Shown: positions 1 to 7,610 of the stretch, piece after piece
How the letters are laid out: every line of letters begins with the position of its first letter
How positions within the stretch are numbered: position 1 is the first letter of the stretch
Position numbers and translations under genes: made by a program
Assembly: GCA_902772585.1 (NCBI GenBank)
Contig: CACYBB010000013.1
Coordinates: 17,980 to 81,979 of the forward strand
From: an uncultured Bacteroidales bacterium
Lineage (GTDB): Bacteria; Bacteroidota; Bacteroidia; Bacteroidales; Bacteroidaceae
DNA: 64,000 bases
Direction of reading: 5' to 3'
The notes under the pieces: generated by a model
The model's database searches: none
The model's input: the letters and a program-made list of their open reading frames with translations, nothing else
Told to the model about the DNA's origin: nothing

Positions 1-500
1 TTGACTTTGAGGTGCGTGTCCTGCAAGGCATAGACGAGAGTTATCCTGCCGACCTGCCCACGCGCCAGATTGCGGAGTTTATCTCCCAGAAGAAGGCTGC
101 GGCTTATCGTGAGACGATGGCTGCCGACGAACTGGTCATCACTGCCGACACCATTGTCGTGCTGGGTAACGAGGTGATGGGCAAGCCCAAGGATGAGGCT
201 GATGCCTGTCGTATGCTCCACGAACTCAGTGGCAATACCCATCAGGTCATCACTGGCGTGACGCTCTCCACCCTTGAGCGCCAGCAGTCGTTCTCCGTAC
301 TTACCGACGTCACCTTCAAGACGCTCTCCGACGACGAGATTCACTATTACGTCACCCATTACCGTCCTTTCGACAAAGCCGGCTCCTATGGCATTCAGGA
401 GTGGATAGGCTATGTGGGTGTCACCCAACTCAATGGCAGTTACTTCAATGTCATGGGTCTTCCCGTCCAGCGCATCTACGAAGCTCTTCGTACGTTTTAA
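1..500 (+). CDS. maf: Maf-family nucleotide pyrophosphatase, 5'-truncated by window edge
   Basis: Maf proteins hydrolyse non-canonical or modified nucleoside triphosphates to monophosphates in the cytoplasm. The frame is already open at base 3 (reading DFEVRVLQG), so the usual N-terminus with the LASxSPRR motif lies outside the window and the GTG at 12 is not the true start. Family motifs seen are TADTIVV, GKPKD with the following helix, and FDKAGSYGIQ near the C-terminus, ending in MGLPV. The C-terminal part is full length and ends at TAA 498-500. A methylase gene follows on the opposite strand. Identification as Maf is secure; its nucleotide preference cannot be read from the sequence. Confidence 0.93.
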   Translation, partial: DFEVRVLQGIDESYPADLPTRQIAEFISQKKAAAYRETMAADELVITADTIVVLGNEVMGKPKDEADACRMLHELSGNTHQVITGVTLSTLERQQSFSVLTDVTFKTLSDDEIHYYVTHYRPFDKAGSYGIQEWIGYVGVTQLNGSYFNVMGLPVQRIYEALRTF

Positions 501-574
501 TTTGAATTGTCTCCACAATTGTAAAGTTTTTTTTAGTTAAACATAAGTTTTTGTTTTGAGTCTTCACTGGTACC

Positions 575-613
575 TTGTTTAGACCCCCTGTTTCTCCCTA
601 ATTTCGGGGGACA
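575..613. repeat. Intergenic copy of a G/C-palindromic repeat also found inside the trmH-like gene
   Basis: The segment reads TTGTTTAGACCCCCTG, then a CTCCCTAATTTCGGGGGACA core. It aligns with 1210-1246 (TTGTTCAGACCCTTGTC, then CCCCTAACTTAGGGGACA), sharing most positions over about 37 nt. Both contain facing C-run and G-run arms around an A/T-rich centre. The copies are about 600 bp apart; the other lies in-frame inside a coding sequence. Confidence 0.6.
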
Positions 614-621
614 AGGGAGAT

Positions 622-709
622 AAGCCTTTTCTCTATCAGAGATGTGCCTTCTCACTCATCGTGATGTGCCTTTTCTCTTTCAACGATTGGCCTTCTCGTT
701 GTCAGCGTT
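622..709. repeat. Array of four 22-nt units, three with a mini-hairpin
   Basis: GCCTT recurs at 624, 646, 668 and 690, an exact 22-nt period. Each unit continues with T/C-rich sequence and a central TCA. Units 1, 2 and 4 carry short complementary arms around it that differ between units: CTC/GAG at 631-641, TCAC/GTGA at 652-664 and CG/CG in unit 4. Unit 3 pairs poorly. There are no unique spacers, so this is not a CRISPR array. It lies between the convergent ends of maf and the trmH-like gene. Function unknown. Confidence 0.7.
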
Positions 710-743
710 CTGGCGTGTCTCTCTCGAATCACAAACCAAAGTT

Positions 744-1493
744 TTATCGACGACGGAACTCGGCGCAGGTGATGGCGGTAGCGATGGCGACGTTAAGGCT
801 TTCGGCAGTCTCGCCAGAGGTGTTGTAGTTGGGAATGAGTAGTTTGTGGGTGACGAGCTGGCGAATGGCAGGAGAGATGCCGTTGCCCTCGTTGCCCATA
901 ACGATGATGCCCTCGGGGGAGAGTTGTTGCTCATAGATGTTCTGGCCGTCGAGTAGGGTGCCGTAGATGGGGCAATGGGCGGACTTGATGAGCGCTTCAA
1001 GGTCGGTATATATAATATGTACGTGCGCGAGAGAGCCCATCGTGGCCTGCACAACCTTGGGATTATAGCAGTCGGCAGTATCTTCAGAACAATAGATGGT
1101 CTGGATGCCAAACCAGTCGGCTATGCGGATGATGGTGCCCAAATTGCCTGGGTCTTGAACGCCATCGAGGGCGAGGGAGAGGCCGTTTAAGTCAGATGAA
1201 GAAAAACCGTTGTTCAGACCCTTGTCGTCCCCTAACTTAGGGGACAGATTGATCTCGAAAACAGCCAAAACCTCTTGTGGATGCTGCAAAAAACTGAGTT
1301 TGCGTAACTCATCGTCTGTGACGAGTTGGGCGTTGGGGCGTTCAGTGGTAGAGAAAATGGTGTGGGCACGATAGCCAGCGCGTTGAAGGTCGCCAACAAC
1401 CTTGGGACCTTCGGCAACGAAAAGGCCTTCTTTCTTGCGATTTTTCTTCAATTCCAGCGAGTGAACCCACTTAATTTGGTTCTTTGTCAACAT
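744..1493 (-). CDS. TrmH/SpoU-family RNA 2'-O-methyltransferase
   Basis: This is a SAM-dependent RNA ribose methyltransferase of the SPOUT (trefoil-knot) class, 249 aa, cytoplasmic. The N-terminus (KWVHSLELKKNRKKEGLF) is the substrate-binding domain typical of rRNA methylases. The catalytic domain shows motif 1 (DGVQDPGNLGTIIRIADWFG), motif 2 (IVMGNEGNGIS) and motif 3 (SGETAESLNVAIATAI). Between VLAVFEI and LSLALDG there is an extra stretch of about 15 residues (SPKLGDDKGLNN...) encoded by a palindromic repeat at 1210-1246; relatives normally have a short linker here. It is transcribed divergently from TamL from a shared promoter region. The exact rRNA target is not predictable from sequence. 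Confidence 0.93.
   Translation of the reverse strand: MLTKNQIKWVHSLELKKNRKKEGLFVAEGPKVVGDLQRAGYRAHTIFSTTERPNAQLVTDDELRKLSFLQHPQEVLAVFEINLSPKLGDDKGLNNGFSSSDLNGLSLALDGVQDPGNLGTIIRIADWFGIQTIYCSEDTADCYNPKVVQATMGSLAHVHIIYTDLEALIKSAHCPIYGTLLDGQNIYEQQLSPEGIIVMGNEGNGISPAIRQLVTHKLLIPNYNTSGETAESLNVAIATAITCAEFRRR
1210..1246 (-). repeat. In-frame palindromic repeat inside the trmH-like gene
   Basis: It contains the perfect inverted repeat GTCCCCTAACTTAGGGGAC (1227-1245). Read on the minus strand it codes for part of the extra linker of the methylase without breaking the frame. It is related to the intergenic copy at 575-613. Confidence 0.65.
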
Positions 1494-1512
1494 TTTCTTC
1501 CGATTTTTGTCG

Positions 1513-1540
1513 CAAAGATACGAAATTATTCGTAATTTTG
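1513..1540. promoter_or_regulatory. Divergent promoter pair, trmH-like / tamL
   Basis: On the minus strand a TATCTTTG -7 box (1513-1520) lies 20 nt ahead of the methylase start. On the plus strand TAATTTTG (1533-1540) lies 8 nt ahead of the tamL ATG. Both match the Bacteroidetes TAnnTTTG consensus. Confidence 0.7.
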
Positions 1541-1547
1541 CAGCATA

Positions 1548-3758
1548 ATGCGAGAGAAAATCATCTTTTATGTGCTTTTGGCACTCTTGATTACCAGTTG
1601 CGCAGAGACGAAATACGTCCCTGATGGGGAGTATTTGCTAGACAGGGCCGACCTGCGTTGCGACGAGCCAGCACGCTATATCAGTCTGACGGATATGCGT
1701 TCCTTTATCCGCCAACAGGGTAATTCCAGATGGTTCTCTACCGCTAAGTTGCCCTTGAAAACCTATTCGTTGTCGGGTCGAGATTCCACGAAGTGGATTA
1801 ACCGCATGCTGCGCAGTATGGGTGAAGAACCTGAACTCTATGACTCCGTACAGTCGCTGCTGTCGCTACAGGCCCTGACGGCACAGATGCAGAATCTGGG
1901 CTATCTGCGTGCTTCTGCCGACGTGCAAGTCCAGAAGAAAGGCAAGAAAGTGCGCACACTCTATACCCTGCATCCAGGCATTCCGTACTATCTGCGTAAT
2001 GTGAGCTATGACATTCAGGATACGGCCATTGCCCGACTGCTGGACGAGATACCCTCCGAGAAGCGCGTGTTGCAGAAGGGTATGGTGTTCAATGCCGACA
2101 ATCTGGATAGCGAGCGCTCGCGGATTACACAGTATCTTGTCAATCGCGGATACTACCGTTTCAACAAGGACTTTATGACCTATCGGGCTGACTCTATTGA
2201 GGGTTCTAACCAGATAGACCTTACGCTGGTGTTGCACCCCTTCCTGGACAATGCGAAACAAGCCCGTCCGCACCAGGTTTATACGATTGGTCGCATCAAC
2301 TACCTCAGTGGCGACCCTAACGACCCCGTTATCCCCCTGCGCAGGAAGGTGTTGGAGCGCAATACATTCCTCACCGAGGGCGACATCTATTCGGCTCGTG
2401 ACCTGCGTAACACCTACAACCACTTCGGACGTCTGGGTATTGTCCGTTATACCAACATCTCTTTCCAGGAGGATGAGGACGAGCCCGTGCTCGACTGCGA
2501 CATCAACCTTAGCATGAACAAGTCGTCGACCATCTCGTTCCAGCCGGAAGGTACCAATACCTCTGGTGACCTTGGTGCGGCGTTTACCGTTACCTTCCAG
2601 AACCGTAACCTTTTCCGCGGGTCGGAGACGTTCTCGATAGACCTGCGTGGTGCCTACGAAGCCATTAAAGGATTGGAAGGCTATGGTGGTGGTAACTTCA
2701 TAGAATACAGCGTAGGCTCCAGACTGACCTTTCCACGATTCATTGCGCCTTTCCTCGCCAGCAGTTTCCGTCGTCGCATCAATGCTACCTCTGAGTTGGC
2801 TGCTAACTGGGATATGCAGAACCGTCCGGAGTTCCATCGTCGTGTGTTCTCCGTGGGATGGCGATACAAGTGGAACGACCAAGGACACCACGACCGCTAT
2901 ACGGTGGACCTGTTGGACTTGAACTATATCTACATGCCGTGGATTAGTCCAACCTTCAAGAGTGAGTATCTGGATAATAAAACGTCGCGCAACTCCATTC
3001 TGCGCTACAACTACGAGAACATCTTCATCATGAAGTTCGGTTTGGGTTATTCGTATAACAACAACCGATGGGCCATCAAGGCTAATGTGGAGACTGCGGG
3101 TAATGTGCTGAACTGGATGGCGCGTAGCCTGCATTTCCATACGAATACCGAAGGACAATACACTTTCCTGGATATTGCCTATGCACAATATGCCCGAGGA
3201 ACGTTTGACTTTACACGCAATATCAACCTCAGTTTCAACAACCAGTTGGTATTCCACGTCGGTTTCGGTATAGCCTATCCTTATGGCAACAGTACCATTC
3301 TGCCTTTCGAGAAACGCTTCTTCTCAGGAGGTGCCAACAGTGTAAGAGGATGGAGCGTCCGCTCGCTGGGACCAGGTAAGTTTGTGGGAGAAGACGGACG
3401 TATCGACTTCATTAACCAAACGGGTGATATGAAGCTCGACCTGAATATGGAGTATCGTGCCAAGTTGTTCTGGAAATTCAGTGGTGCGCTGTTTATCGAC
3501 GCAGGTAACATCTGGACACTACGCGACTATGAAGACCAGCCCGGTGGACAGTTCCAGTTCTCGGAGTTTCTCTCACAGCTGGCTGCCAGCTACGGCTTGG
3601 GCATTCGTCTGAACTTCGACTTCTTCTTGGTGCGTTTCGATATGGGTATGAAAGCGGTTAATCCTGCATACGATGACCATATTGGTCACTTCCCGCTACT
3701 CCATCCGAAACTTAGTCGTGACTTTGCTTTTCACTTTGCGGTAGGCTTGCCATTCTAA
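1548..3758 (+). CDS. tamL: TamL: BamA/TamA-family outer membrane lipoprotein
   Basis: An Omp85-superfamily beta-barrel of 736 aa. The N-terminus is a lipoprotein signal with lipobox ITSC (Cys18), the feature that separates Bacteroidetes TamL from BamA. POTRA-like periplasmic repeats occupy about residues 30-330 and the C-terminal half is the 16-strand barrel, with the family signature GGANSVRGW and a C-terminal strand ending in FHFAVGLPF. TamL is thought to work with inner-membrane TamB to deliver outer-membrane proteins or lipids; a TamB homologue lies at 45470-49951. The 3' end overlaps a convergent lipoprotein gene by 47 bp. Identification is strong; the exact substrate is unknown. Confidence 0.92.
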   Translation: MREKIIFYVLLALLITSCAETKYVPDGEYLLDRADLRCDEPARYISLTDMRSFIRQQGNSRWFSTAKLPLKTYSLSGRDSTKWINRMLRSMGEEPELYDSVQSLLSLQALTAQMQNLGYLRASADVQVQKKGKKVRTLYTLHPGIPYYLRNVSYDIQDTAIARLLDEIPSEKRVLQKGMVFNADNLDSERSRITQYLVNRGYYRFNKDFMTYRADSIEGSNQIDLTLVLHPFLDNAKQARPHQVYTIGRINYLSGDPNDPVIPLRRKVLERNTFLTEGDIYSARDLRNTYNHFGRLGIVRYTNISFQEDEDEPVLDCDINLSMNKSSTISFQPEGTNTSGDLGAAFTVTFQNRNLFRGSETFSIDLRGAYEAIKGLEGYGGGNFIEYSVGSRLTFPRFIAPFLASSFRRRINATSELAANWDMQNRPEFHRRVFSVGWRYKWNDQGHHDRYTVDLLDLNYIYMPWISPTFKSEYLDNKTSRNSILRYNYENIFIMKFGLGYSYNNNRWAIKANVETAGNVLNWMARSLHFHTNTEGQYTFLDIAYAQYARGTFDFTRNINLSFNNQLVFHVGFGIAYPYGNSTILPFEKRFFSGGANSVRGWSVRSLGPGKFVGEDGRIDFINQTGDMKLDLNMEYRAKLFWKFSGALFIDAGNIWTLRDYEDQPGGQFQFSEFLSQLAASYGLGIRLNFDFFLVRFDMGMKAVNPAYDDHIGHFPLLHPKLSRDFAFHFAVGLPF

Positions 3759-4155
3759 CCAACCAACTGCCGTTGCGCTTGACAACGGTAGTGTGGAACA
3801 CGGCCTTGTCTATTTGTGAGGGTTCTTCGCCTGCAACGGTGGGTTTCACGCTGTTGCATACCACCAACTCGACCACGCGCAAGGTGTCGTTAGCCTCAGG
3901 GAAGAAGTCGGTGGCTTCCACCTGGGCAGCATGATGCTTCAGCAAATCAAGGTCTTGTTGGGTGGTGTTGGAGGCAGCAAACTGCAACCAGCGACGGCTC
4001 TCAGGAGTACACAATGCCTCAGCCGCGTGATAGTCGCAGTTGAAAAAGGCCTCGCCCCATTGAACAGCTGTTGAGGTGCCCTCGTTGTCGTCATTCTGTA
4101 TCATGTCGCAGGCGGCCAGCAATAATGATAGCGCCAATACTAAGGTTTTCTTCAT
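3712..4155 (-). CDS. Small lipoprotein of unknown function (DUF4878-like)
   Basis: A 147-aa predicted lipoprotein with signal MKKTLVLALSLLLAAC (lipobox Cys16). After a short acidic linker it has a compact alpha+beta domain (AVQWGEAFFNCDYHAAEALCTPES ... NGSWLV) of the NTF2/DUF4878 style found in many Bacteroidetes envelope lipoproteins. That assignment is by pattern and is moderate. It has its own -7 box (4178-4185) and ends inside the last codons of tamL (47-bp convergent overlap), so antisense interference between the two transcripts is possible. Confidence 0.72.
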   Translation of the reverse strand: MKKTLVLALSLLLAACDMIQNDDNEGTSTAVQWGEAFFNCDYHAAEALCTPESRRWLQFAASNTTQQDLDLLKHHAAQVEATDFFPEANDTLRVVELVVCNSVKPTVAGEEPSQIDKAVFHTTVVKRNGSWLVRMASLPQSEKQSHD

Positions 4156-4177
4156 TGTTTACGGTCTATTTTTCCTG

Positions 4178-4235
4178 CAAAGATAAAAAAAAATAGTTAT
4201 TCTGCATAATCATTGGCAATTATTTTGTAATTTTG
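4178..4235. promoter_or_regulatory. Divergent promoter pair, lipoprotein / MBL hydrolase
   Basis: Minus-strand TATCTTTG box at 4178-4185 lies 23 nt before the lipoprotein start. Plus-strand TAATTTTG at 4228-4235 lies 20 nt before the ATG at 4256. Confidence 0.65.
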
Positions 4236-4255
4236 CAGTCAAATTGTAAAAAATC

Positions 4256-5059
4256 ATGCTGAAGTTTATCTCTTTCGGTAGTGGAAGCAGCGGAAACTGC
4301 TACCTGTTGGCAACTAAGACCGACACACTGCTCATAGACATAGGAGTGGGGTTGAGGGGCCTGAAGAAAGCCTGTCGTGACTATGGCGTCAGTCTTTCCA
4401 GCGTGCATCATGTGCTCATCACGCACGATCATGCTGACCATATCAAGTCGGTGGGAGCCTTCAGCAACGAATACAATGTTCCTATCTATGCTACGCAGGA
4501 GGTACATGATGGCATTAACCGTAACTACTGTGTGGTGAAGAAGGTGCCTGCTGAGTTGGTGGGATTGGTGAAGAAAGGTGAAACCATTCAGTTAGGCGAC
4601 TTCACGGTAACGCCTTTTGCTGTGCCTCATGACAGTGCCGACAATGTGGGCTACTTTATCGAGGCTGAGGGTACAAACTTCTGTCTGATAACGGATGCGG
4701 GCGCTGTGACCGATGAGATGAAGACGTATATCAACAAGGCACATCACCTGGTCATTGAAGCCAATCACGACATTGAGATGGTGCAGAACGGTCCTTATCC
4801 GCAGTTCCTGAAAGACCGCATCCTCTCTGGTACAGGTCATATGAATAATCACGACTGTGGTATCGCTATTATTGAGAATATGTCGGAGCAGTTGAAGAAT
4901 GTGTGGCTCTGTCATCTCAGCGAAGAGAACAACCATCCCGAACTGGCACGTAAGACGGTGGAGAGCATCTTGCGTGACTATGGTGTGATTGCTGGCGTGG
5001 ATGTTCGCTTGGAGATTCTCAAGCGTACAACGCCCACAGGTCCCTTCGAATTGGATTAG
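4256..5059 (+). CDS. MBL-fold metallo-hydrolase, YycJ/WalJ family
   Basis: A 267-aa cytoplasmic metallo-beta-lactamase-fold protein. It opens with LKFISFGSGSSGNCYLL, a hallmark of the WalJ/YycJ group, and carries the zinc motif THDHADHI (residues about 60-67), then VPHDSADNVGY and further His/Asp ligands including TDAG and GTGHMNNHD. WalJ-type enzymes are linked to DNA replication or repair nuclease activity in Firmicutes; the role in Bacteroidetes is inferred only. The gene has its own promoter and its last 4 nt overlap the convergent permease gene. Confidence 0.88.
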   Translation: MLKFISFGSGSSGNCYLLATKTDTLLIDIGVGLRGLKKACRDYGVSLSSVHHVLITHDHADHIKSVGAFSNEYNVPIYATQEVHDGINRNYCVVKKVPAELVGLVKKGETIQLGDFTVTPFAVPHDSADNVGYFIEAEGTNFCLITDAGAVTDEMKTYINKAHHLVIEANHDIEMVQNGPYPQFLKDRILSGTGHMNNHDCGIAIIENMSEQLKNVWLCHLSEENNHPELARKTVESILRDYGVIAGVDVRLEILKRTTPTGPFELD

Positions 5060-6303
5060 TCAAACTGCATGGCCTTGACGGGCTGAATGTGCGATACCAG
5101 ATAACTGGGCGCTATCAGCACGAAGACGGAGATAAGCAGCGTAGCAACATTGAGAATGATGATGATGGGAATATTGAGTTCCATCGGTGCCGTATCAACA
5201 TAATAGCTGGTGGGGTCGAGATGGATGAAGCCTGTCTGCTGTTGCAGCACCACCAAACCAATACCAATCACGTCGCCCAACAATAGTCCCTGACTGATAA
5301 TATAAGCAGAAAACCACAGGAATGTGTGGCGCACCGTACTGTTGCGTGCTCCCAAGGCTTTCAGGATGCCTATCATCTGGGTGCGTTCCAGGATGATGAT
5401 GAGCAGTCCGCTAATCATGGTAAAGCCTGCCACGCAAACCATTAGCGCCAGAATAATCCATACGTTGATATCGAGCAGGGACAGCCACGAGAATATCTGT
5501 GGGTAAGCCTCGAAGATGGTTTGCGAGGCGAGTGTCTCACCATAACGGTCGGTGTGATTCTTGATCAATTGGATGACCTGCATGTTGGTTTCGTCAATGT
5601 GCTCAAAGTCCTTGACCAATATCTCTGCACCGCTACACTGGTCTTTCTCCCAGTCGTTCAAACGGCTGGTGGTGTGCAGGTCGGTAAGACAGAGCACATC
5701 GTCGAACTGCTTCATGTTGCTCTGGTAGATGGCGCTAATGGTAAAGCGTCGGGCACGTACATCGTCATAAGCAATGAAGTAAGCATAAACCTTGTCGCCA
5801 ACATGCAACTGTAGCTTGTCGGCCATCTTGCGCGAGATGACAATCTTGTTGCTACTCTTTTGGCTGCTGAACGTGGGAAGGGTGCCTTCTTGCAGGTTCT
5901 GACGGATAAATGACAGGTCGTAGTCTTCACCAATACCCTTGAAGGCCACACCGAGGAAATCGCTGTCAGTCTTCAAGATGCCCTGCGTCATGGTGTAACA
6001 CTCCACATGACGGATGTTGGGAATCTTCTTGAGTTTGCGCATCAGCGTGTCGCTGATGGCAATAGGTGCCGGTATGGCTGTCTGTTGGGTCACAAAATTG
6101 GTAATCTGTATGTGACTGCCAAAACCCATCACTTTGTTCTGGATGGTATGCTTGAACCCCAAGATGACACTCACCGTTATAATCATCACGGCAAGCCCTA
6201 TCGCAACACCAACGGTAGCGATACGAATAGCAGGACGACTCACCTCATGGCGGTCGCCCTCAGAGAAATAGATGCGGCGTGAAAGAAAAAACGGAAGATT
6301 CAT
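5056..6303 (-). CDS. ABC transporter permease, LolC/LolE (FtsX) type
   Basis: A 415-aa inner-membrane permease with one N-terminal TM segment (AVGLA-like region around residues 28-50), a large periplasmic MacB-core domain (residues about 55-270) and three C-terminal TM segments forming the FtsX domain (VWIILALMVCVAGFTMISGL; a middle helix; IIIILNVATLLISVFVLIAP). This is the layout of the lipoprotein-releasing system LolCDE, which extracts lipoproteins from the inner membrane. No ATPase gene is adjacent. Its ATG overlaps the stop of the upstream aminotransferase by 4 nt, so the two are probably cotranscribed. Confidence 0.86.
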   Translation of the reverse strand: MNLPFFLSRRIYFSEGDRHEVSRPAIRIATVGVAIGLAVMIITVSVILGFKHTIQNKVMGFGSHIQITNFVTQQTAIPAPIAISDTLMRKLKKIPNIRHVECYTMTQGILKTDSDFLGVAFKGIGEDYDLSFIRQNLQEGTLPTFSSQKSSNKIVISRKMADKLQLHVGDKVYAYFIAYDDVRARRFTISAIYQSNMKQFDDVLCLTDLHTTSRLNDWEKDQCSGAEILVKDFEHIDETNMQVIQLIKNHTDRYGETLASQTIFEAYPQIFSWLSLLDINVWIILALMVCVAGFTMISGLLIIILERTQMIGILKALGARNSTVRHTFLWFSAYIISQGLLLGDVIGIGLVVLQQQTGFIHLDPTSYYVDTAPMELNIPIIIILNVATLLISVFVLIAPSYLVSHIQPVKAMQFD

Positions 6304-7499
6304 TCCACTCTTCCAGGATAAGCCTCTAAAGCCTTCTGCAGTACGACAAGGGCACGCTCCAGGTCTTCTTTCTTCAGCACGTAGGCGATACGCACCTGAT
6401 TGATGCCGGCACCTGGGGTGGTGTAGAAACCAGCAGCGGGAGCCATCATCACTGTCTCGCCCTCATATTCGAAGTCGGCCAAACACCAGCGACAGAACTT
6501 CTCTGCATCATCAACAGGCAATTTGGCAACAGTATAGAAGGCACCCATGGGAATCGGCGAATAGACACCAGGAATACGGTTCAGTCCGTCGATGAGACAC
6601 TTACGGCGTTCCACATACTCGTCATAAACATCACGGTAATACTCCTCAGGGGCATCGAGGGATGCCTCGGCAACAATCTGACCAATGAGGGGAGGAGAGA
6701 GGCGAGCCTGACAGAACTTCATGACTGCCTTGCGAACCTCCTGATTCTTGGTAATCAAGGCACCAATGCGGATACCGCACTCTGAATAGCGCTTTGAGAC
6801 GGAATCGATGAGGATAACGTTCTGCTCGATACCTTCCAAATGGCAGGCAGAGATATAGGGTGAACCCGTATAGATGTACTCGCGATATACTTCGTCGGAG
6901 AAGAGATAGAGGTCGTACTTCTTTACGAGGTCGCGTATCTGGTTCATCTCACGGCGGGTATAGAGATAACCCGTCGGGTTGTTGGGGTTGCAAATCATGA
7001 TGGCACGGGTGCGGTCGTTGATGAGTTCCTCGAACTTCTCTACCTTGGGCAGTGAGAAACCTTCATCAATCGTCGTGGCAATAGTGCGAATCTTGGCACC
7101 AGCAGAGATGGCGAAAGCCATATAGTTAGCGTAGGCAGGTTCTGGTACGATAATCTCGTCACCAGGATTCAGACACGACAGAAAGGCGAACAGTACCGCC
7201 TCGCTACCACCACTGGTGATGATGATGTCGTCCGCCGTTACGTTGATGTTATACTTTGCGTAATAGCTGACTAACTTCTCGCGATAGCTGAGGTAGCCTT
7301 GCGAGGGTGAGTATTCAAGGATGTCACGATCAATGGTTTTCAACGCGTCAAGACCCACCTGGGGCGTTGGCAGATCGGGCTGTCCAATGTTCAAATGATA
7401 CACGCGTGTTCCACGTTTCTTGGCTGCGGCAGCCAAAGGTGCGAGTTTCCTGATAGGTGACTCTGGCATCTCCACTCCGCGTACTGATATTTCTGGCAT
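6300..7499 (-). CDS. Pyridoxal-phosphate aminotransferase, class I/II (AspC-like)
   Basis: A 399-aa fold-type I aminotransferase. Visible motifs are HLNIGQPDLPTP near the N-terminus, NPNNPTGYLYTRREM, the aspartate motif in YLFSDEVYREY, the PLP-lysine motif DSVSKRYSECGIRIGA, and RIAYVLKKEDL at the C-terminus. The open frame extends upstream to 7823 but the start MPEISVRGVEM (7499) is preferred: the longer frame crosses the divergent promoters and the neighbouring gene. A TACCTTTG box lies 26 nt upstream. The family covers aspartate and several other amino acids; substrate not predictable. Likely cotranscribed with the permease. Confidence 0.9.
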   Translation of the reverse strand: MPEISVRGVEMPESPIRKLAPLAAAAKKRGTRVYHLNIGQPDLPTPQVGLDALKTIDRDILEYSPSQGYLSYREKLVSYYAKYNINVTADDIIITSGGSEAVLFAFLSCLNPGDEIIVPEPAYANYMAFAISAGAKIRTIATTIDEGFSLPKVEKFEELINDRTRAIMICNPNNPTGYLYTRREMNQIRDLVKKYDLYLFSDEVYREYIYTGSPYISACHLEGIEQNVILIDSVSKRYSECGIRIGALITKNQEVRKAVMKFCQARLSPPLIGQIVAEASLDAPEEYYRDVYDEYVERRKCLIDGLNRIPGVYSPIPMGAFYTVAKLPVDDAEKFCRWCLADFEYEGETVMMAPAAGFYTTPGAGINQVRIAYVLKKEDLERALVVLQKALEAYPGRVE

Positions 7500-7525
7500 G
7501 TTGTTTAATTTACGTAAATCGCTTG

Positions 7526-7585
7526 CAAAGGTACGAAATAATTCATAATAAATAATGCATAATTCATATTTTTTTTGTACTTTTG
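7526..7585. promoter_or_regulatory. Divergent promoters, aminotransferase / pseudokinase
   Basis: TACCTTTG on the minus strand (7526-7533) and TACTTTTG on the plus strand (7578-7585). Their positions rule out the longer open frames of both genes and support starts at 7499 and 7611. Confidence 0.65.
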
Positions 7586-7610
7586 TGCCCTGAAAAATAA
7601 ATTTGTACGT

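Noticed and set aside
622-709. CRISPR array
   Set aside because: There are no unique spacers between repeats; the repeated unit itself is 22 nt and contiguous, and no cas genes are present.
1866-3257. 463-codon open frame on the minus strand across tamL
   Set aside because: Its translation is low-information and shows no family motif; TamL on the other strand is complete and conserved.
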